This document shows, piece by piece, positions 30,480 through 34,627 of a stretch of 34,627 nt of DNA. Numbering within the stretch: position 1 is the first letter of the stretch; each line of letters opens with the position of its first letter. This DNA comes from Dictyocoela muelleri (Eukaryota; Microsporidia). The notes beneath the pieces are model-generated. The model had not been told where the DNA came from. It did not search any database and was given only the letters and a program-made list of their open reading frames with translations. A program made the translations under genes and the position numbers. The DNA lies in NCBI GenBank assembly GCA_016256075.1, contig SDVU01000007.1:1-34627 (forward strand), read 5' to 3'.

Positions 30480-30645
30480 AGTCATTAAAAACATTATTAT
30501 TAAAAACATCATTATTAAAAATAACCTTATTTACCTTATTAAAAACAACCTTATTTAATTGCAACCTTATTTAAAAATAACCTTATAAAAAACAACCTTA
30601 TAAAAAACCTTATAAAAAACCTTATAAAAAAAACAACCTTAAAAA
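30480..30645. repeat. Degenerate AAAACAACCTTAT tandem array
   Basis: About a dozen drifting units of AAAAACAACCTTATT and shorter AAAACCTTAT forms lie immediately upstream of the mannosyltransferase gene, between it and SINE copy E. It occupies the position of the gene's upstream region; any regulatory role is unknown. Confidence 0.75.
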
Positions 30646-30660
30646 AAATTTCAAATTTAG

Positions 30661-31030
30661 ATGCACAGTAGATAACACTCTTGAATATAACAGTTAAATA
30701 TCATTATAAGAATTATTTTAAAAACATATTAGTAATATCTATAGAATGACTTTAGTAATCAAAACTAATGCCGTGTTGTAATTTGTTCTATTGTGATTAA
30801 TCATGACTTGCTGTAATATGAGAATAAAGCAAAAAGAAATCTAAGAGGATTAAGAATGAGCAAATAAATAGATCTCTGTAAAAAGTCGTGAAACTAAAAA
30901 AATATGAAAAGTCATTGATTGGCGTATCTTGCTGATTCATTAATAAAACAAAAATTCTAACAAATAATCACTGGTTAGCTTAGAAGTGACGTATAACTTG
31001 AATACGAAGAACCAAGAGAATAATGACAAG
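30661..31030 (+). mobile_element. SINE-like copy E, eroded
   Basis: The head is worn (AGTAGATAACACTCTTGAAT keeps the region after the A box; no B box). Body landmarks survive: GTGATTAATCATGACTTGCT, GTAATATGAGAATAAAGCA, AAAAAGTCGTGAAA, CATTAATAAAACAAAAATTC, GTATAACTTGAATACGAAGA. It ends in a 9-bp minisatellite instead of the usual tail. It begins 198 bp upstream of the mannosyltransferase start. Confidence 0.65.
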
Positions 31031-31111
31031 ATTTTATGGATTTTATGGATTTTATGGATTTTATGGATTTTATGGATTTTATGGATTTTATGGATTTTAT
31101 GGATTTTATGA
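31031..31111 (+). repeat. 9-bp minisatellite ATTTTATGG, nine units
   Basis: Nine essentially perfect tandem units. It sits where other SINE copies carry CTATGGATGTTGT, so it may have grown from that tail. The in-frame GFY repeat read from it is a by-product. Confidence 0.85.
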
Positions 31112-31199
31112 GATGTTAATTATATATATATTGTTAACGTTAGTGTTCCAAAATGTCGAATTCTCAAAGTATCGAATTCCCAATAGTCCATTTTTCAAC

Positions 31200-32450
31200 C
31201 AATCTGAAAAATATAAAAAAGAAAAATAATAATAATAAAAGCTTAATCAAATAAACGATTAATATAATTTTTAAATGTTTAATTTAATTTTTTAAAACGT
31301 CTTAAAAAGAATATTAAATCTATTTGATTTCTTCTATATTTCAATAATAGTCTTTCAATACTTAAATCTTGATAAAAATACCTTTCCCCTTTTTTGGCTC
31401 ACCGCGGCATACCAAACTAGATATTTAAATGTGATTATTTTGTTAAATTTCAAATAAATGAGATACAATTTCATAAAATTTTGGAATGTTCTTATTCACT
31501 GAGAGATTAAACTTGTGTCATATTCTCAGCAGAATTGTTTGTTATACCTCGTGACAGGTTATATTGAAATCATACATGCCTCTAAAACAACAGCCTGGCA
31601 AATGATAACCAGTTATTATCAAGATATCTAAAAATACATCAAATTTTTCATTAAAATTGTTCTAGTCTCTAAGATATACGATCAGTAAAAATCAGGTTCA
31701 TTAATATGTATTGAAGCCAAGAGCGTAATTATTCCAACGAAGTACCTAGATATCACGTTTTTTTTATAAATATAAGCCAATCCAAGTTAAAAAATCTTTC
31801 TCATAACGCCATCCAACGGTGAAACAAACATCCACAAATTGTTGACATTGGAGGGGCTCTCAGAATTGCACTAAATCCAGCAAACTCAAGTATATTTGAC
31901 TTTCAGCAGTTAAGATTACTAAATATTTTTATAGGCCAGAAAATATTCCATTAAATATATTCATGCGCGTATTTTCAGTCTTTTTCTTCAAAAAGTTATA
32001 AATCAATAAAGGTTTGCCTATCCCTGCCTGTATAAATAATTACAATTGGAAGAACATTTTTTGGGCACATTTATTATGCATTATATATAAAGTAAATTTT
32101 TTTCCTGATGAAAAATTTTAATGAATTCTACATGACCCAAATAAATCTTTACTTTCGTAATTAAAATTGCTAATAATACCATGTTTTTTCTATTAAGCAA
32201 TAGAAACTCAGATATATTCAGATATAGACGTTAATAAAAATCAGGTCAAGTTTTGGATAAATAAATCGATATATAATACTCTTTAGAGAATCAAAATTAG
32301 AAAAAGGCTTTTTATTTAGAAATAAGGTTCCTAATTCAGACAAAAAAATTCTAGTGCATTCATTATATGCCACAGTTGCACTAATTACTCTATTAGTCTA
32401 AATATTTAGCTCTACAATCTTTTTTATCTGACATCTATAGATGATATTTT
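31200..32450. other. No gene recognised
   Basis: Slightly less AT-rich than its surroundings, with no open frame above about 60 codons and no motif I can assign on either strand. It may be an old coding body worn beyond recognition. Confidence 0.5.
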
Positions 32451-32454
32451 AATC

Positions 32455-32518
32455 GTTTTTATGATCATAAACATTGTTGCAGACAATAATATACAAATAA
32501 CATATCTTACTTTCACAA
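32455..32518 (+). repeat. Direct repeat left of the inner element
   Basis: GATCATAAACATTGTTGCAG and CATATCTTACTTTCACAAAA match 33282-33345 in the same orientation, roughly 78 percent identical by eye over about 62 bp. Confidence 0.65.
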
Positions 32519-32519
32519 A

Positions 32520-33278
32520 ACGGCTGTCCGGGTTTTCACCAGAAGTGAATAATCCGGGTTTTCGATCAGAAAATAAAAATCCGGTTTTTCGACAGAAAAT
32601 TAAAAATTCGGAGAATTGTTTATTTAATTTAAATAGCTGAATTGATATAATATTTATTTTTTTCTTCGCCTTTACAATTATTTATACTTTATTTTTATAT
32701 CATAATAAAAAAAATTATGTTTGTTTATGATTATATATAAATTGAATAGGTTTTAATAAGATCACATAATAAATAAGTAGATTTATATTATTATTTTTAT
32801 TATTAATACCTTTGATTCTCATATTAAACAAGATCAATTATGTAAAGCCAATGTTGTATTTTAATATTGAAGATTTTTTTAATTTTCAAAAAAATTTCAC
32901 TGAATAATTATTCTTTTAAATATTTCATTTTTTATACAAATTATATTTTTAAAAATAATTAACGAATATTATGTAAAAAAAGACATTTTAGTATAACATT
33001 TAAGTACCATGGTTTGATTCCGAAGTTGTTATTTTATAAATAATTGAGATGTCATCAACGGCCAATAACTATAGAGTAATTTCGATTATTCCAATATGGT
33101 ATCAAAACTTGGTTTAATTTTACAATACGTAGAAAATACTTTCTAAATCAAAAATTTGTGTTTAATTTTCTGTTCGTCTAACTTTTTTTCATTTTTTGGT
33201 TGAAAACCCTGATTTTTATTTTCTGGTCGAAAACCCGGATTTTTCACCTCTGAAAAAAAAAACGGATAACGGATATTC
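32520..33278. mobile_element. Inner element with 27-bp subterminal arrays, hosts a SINE
   Basis: The ends are inverted: CAGAAGTGAATAATCCGGGT then TTTTCGATCAGAAAATAAAA on the left; CAGAGGTGAAAAATCCGGGT then TTTTCGACCAGAAAATAAAA read inward on the right. Each side has about three tandem units of AATCCGGGTTTTCGACCAG. The interior includes SINE copy F and no ORF. A 62-bp direct repeat lies outside each end. The family is not recognised. Confidence 0.65.
32985..33140 (+). mobile_element. SINE-like copy F, eroded 5' half
   Basis: B box GGTTTGATTCC (33010-33020), then AATAATTGAGATGTCATCAA, GGCCAATAACTATAG and CCAATATGGTATCAAAACTT in family order. The A box and the 3' half are gone. Confidence 0.65.
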
Positions 33279-33281
33279 TGT

Positions 33282-33345
33282 TCGTGTTTTTGATCATACA
33301 TATTGTTGTCGAAAATAAAATGACATATCTTGCTTTCACAAGACA
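33282..33345 (+). repeat. Direct repeat right of the inner element
   Basis: Partner of 32455-32518: GATCATACATATTGTTGTCG and CATATCTTGCTTTCACAAGA. Confidence 0.65.
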
Positions 33346-33483
33346 CAACCTCTGTAAAAAAAATCTAATAAAATACTCCGTTTTTTGTTTTGTTCATATT
33401 GAATAATTATCCATAAATCCTGGTATAGAAAATCTAGATGAAATTATTATCTACATTGGTGCTATTGAGGTGTTAAAAAATCC

Positions 33484-33640
33484 GACATATTGAAAATTCG
33501 TCATATTAAGAATTCTAAAAATCGGGGATCGAAATATTAGGCATTAGTCATATCGGGAATCGACATATTAGGAATAAACATATTAGGAATCGATATATTA
33601 GGAATTGACAGATGGAGAATTCGACAGATTGGGACAGAAC
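33484..33640 (+). repeat. 15-bp tandem array CATATTAGGAATCGA
   Basis: About ten drifting units (CATATTGAAAATTCG, CATATTAGGAATCGA, CAGATGGAGAATTCG and others). The motif occurs inverted, in two to three units, at 31137-31190, which suggests the two mark opposite ends of one element. Confidence 0.75.
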
Positions 33641-33649
33641 CATTATTAA

Positions 33650-34520
33650 CATGTAAAATTATAAAAAGATATATTTATCAATAATATATAATTCCATTTT
33701 TATTCAGCCTATTGCACCTAAATTTTCATTATGATTTACTTTATTCGAAAATTTTTTATTGCAACACAATTTATTAATATTTTAAATCTTAGTGTTATTT
33801 AAGAATTTATTTTACGGCGTACATTATTTTTACTGATAATGATGAATTTTATTTTATGTTTAAATTATTTTCATTTAACCAAGGTATGATTTTTTTTGGG
33901 TTAAGTCTAAAATTTAAGGACTGAACATAATGTAACTTTGTTTCTATTACCTAAAAATAATAATAAATTATGAGAGTTTAAATTATTAAGTCGAACTGTT
34001 ATTTTAGTTTTAGAAAATATTTAATTAGAACATGAAAGTTTAAATACCAAAGAATAATAAATTTATCGTTATCATAAAATTACGATGAAAAATTTATTTC
34101 AGCCGACCTGATATTAAAATTATTTTTAAATTATCGAAAAAAAAAAGAAAATTTTTAAATTATCAAAAAAAGAAAATTTTAAACTTAATTGCGCGTAAAA
34201 CTTTAAATTTGTAAATATCGATTAATTGATATAAAAATATTTATGTTAAAAATTATTTATTTCAAGATTAAATAAGCTAATTTTTTTGGTTCTCGGATAC
34301 TTTGCCTCCCGACAAAAAAAATAAAAATAACCCTTATGGTCGTGACAAAAAAATAAAATCATTAATTTTAAAAATTTTTTTAATTTAAAATTAATTAATT
34401 ATCAATTTTATTTAAAATTAATTCATTATCAATTCTATAAAAATTAATTAATTCATAATAAATTGTATAAAATCAATCATATAATCTTCAGACAGACTCT
34501 TTTGATCATATACCTAAAAA
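33650..34520. other. No gene recognised
   Basis: Very AT-rich, with many stops in all frames. Small repeats such as AAATTAATTAATTATCAATT occur near 34385-34445. No coding or RNA signal was seen. Confidence 0.55.
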
Positions 34521-34524
34521 AGGG

Positions 34525-34627
34525 GCCAGATAGCTCAGTGGTTAACATTTTTGAATGAAAAATTTAAGTATCGTGGTTCGAATCCCGCTGACGTCACTCT
34601 TTAATAAATAATGAGGGAATGACATTA
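34525..34627 (+). mobile_element. SINE-like copy G, 5' part, runs off the window
   Basis: Nearly identical to copy A over the first 103 bp: GCCAGATAGCTCAGTGGTTA, A box 34531-34541, B box GGTTCGAATCC at 34575-34585 (a perfect consensus), then AATAAATAATGAGGGAATGA. The best-preserved promoter of the seven copies; the rest lies beyond the right edge. Confidence 0.8.

Larger units (their letters stand above)
31137..33645. mobile_element. Possible 2.5-kb element with inverted 15-bp arrays
   Basis: The left end (about 31137-31190) reads TGTTCCAAAATGTCGAATTC then TATCGAATTCCCAATA; the right end (about 33484-33645) carries the inverse motif as a longer tandem array, ending GGGACAGAACC. Read inward, both ends share (T)GTCGAATTCTC and TCGAATTCCYAATA. 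No target duplication and no transposase were recognised; interior frames are short. Another element with its own inverted repeats lies within. Confidence 0.45.

Noticed and set aside
31023-31229. Small protein with GFY repeats
   Set aside because: It is the translation of a 9-bp minisatellite that is one of nine perfect units; no support outside the repeat.
33484-33640. CRISPR-like array
   Set aside because: Units of about 15 bp are contiguous with no spacers, and the setting is eukaryotic.

Overview
The window is very AT-rich, almost gene-free DNA that best fits a repeat-laden microsporidian genome. That assignment is inference. It rests on one intronless eukaryotic gene for GPI mannosyltransferase III (PIG-B/Gpi10 type, 28718-30463, minus strand), a CCCCC run touching its start codon (the microsporidian CCC signal), a poly(A) hexamer 3 nt after its stop, and a mobile-element mix (Merlin/IS1595-like, pogo, Tc1/mariner, MULE, hAT, Ty3/gypsy) reported from expanded microsporidian genomes. 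No rRNA, functional tRNA or CRISPR array was seen.

Left part (1-10.4 kb): fold-back elements and DNA-transposon corpses. There is a decayed palindrome near 0.3-0.6 kb; a 773-bp fold-back element (2170-2942) with 21-bp CpG-only palindromic tips and a tRNA-like A-box/B-box unit in each arm; a complete but dead Merlin-like element (5356-6568) with an exact 8-bp target duplication; a dead pogo/Tigger transposase (7.56-8.94 kb); and a well-preserved fold-back element (9382-10331).

Middle (10.5-19.8 kb): a nest of three layers. An old minus-strand Ty3/gypsy fossil is split by a roughly 7.1-kb DNA element with TA-flanked terminal inverted repeats (11057-18161). That element is itself split by a younger plus-strand Ty3/gypsy fossil (11472-15709) whose 81-bp terminal repeats differ at one position. 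Merlin-like and possible Harbinger-like remnants also lie in the DNA element.

Right part (20-34.6 kb): a near-perfect palindromic MITE (20182-20441), MULE, Tc1/mariner and hAT remnants, a non-autonomous hAT with its empty site present in the same window, and seven copies of one tRNA-derived SINE-like family of about 460 bp. All seven are on the plus strand. One copy sits in a hAT element that interrupts a Tc1/mariner gene; two others bracket the only host gene. The last copy runs off the right edge.

The strongest candidates for something undescribed are the SINE family, the tRNA-promoter-bearing fold-back element, and the recurring arrangement in which unrelated DNA elements carry short tandem arrays just inside their ends.
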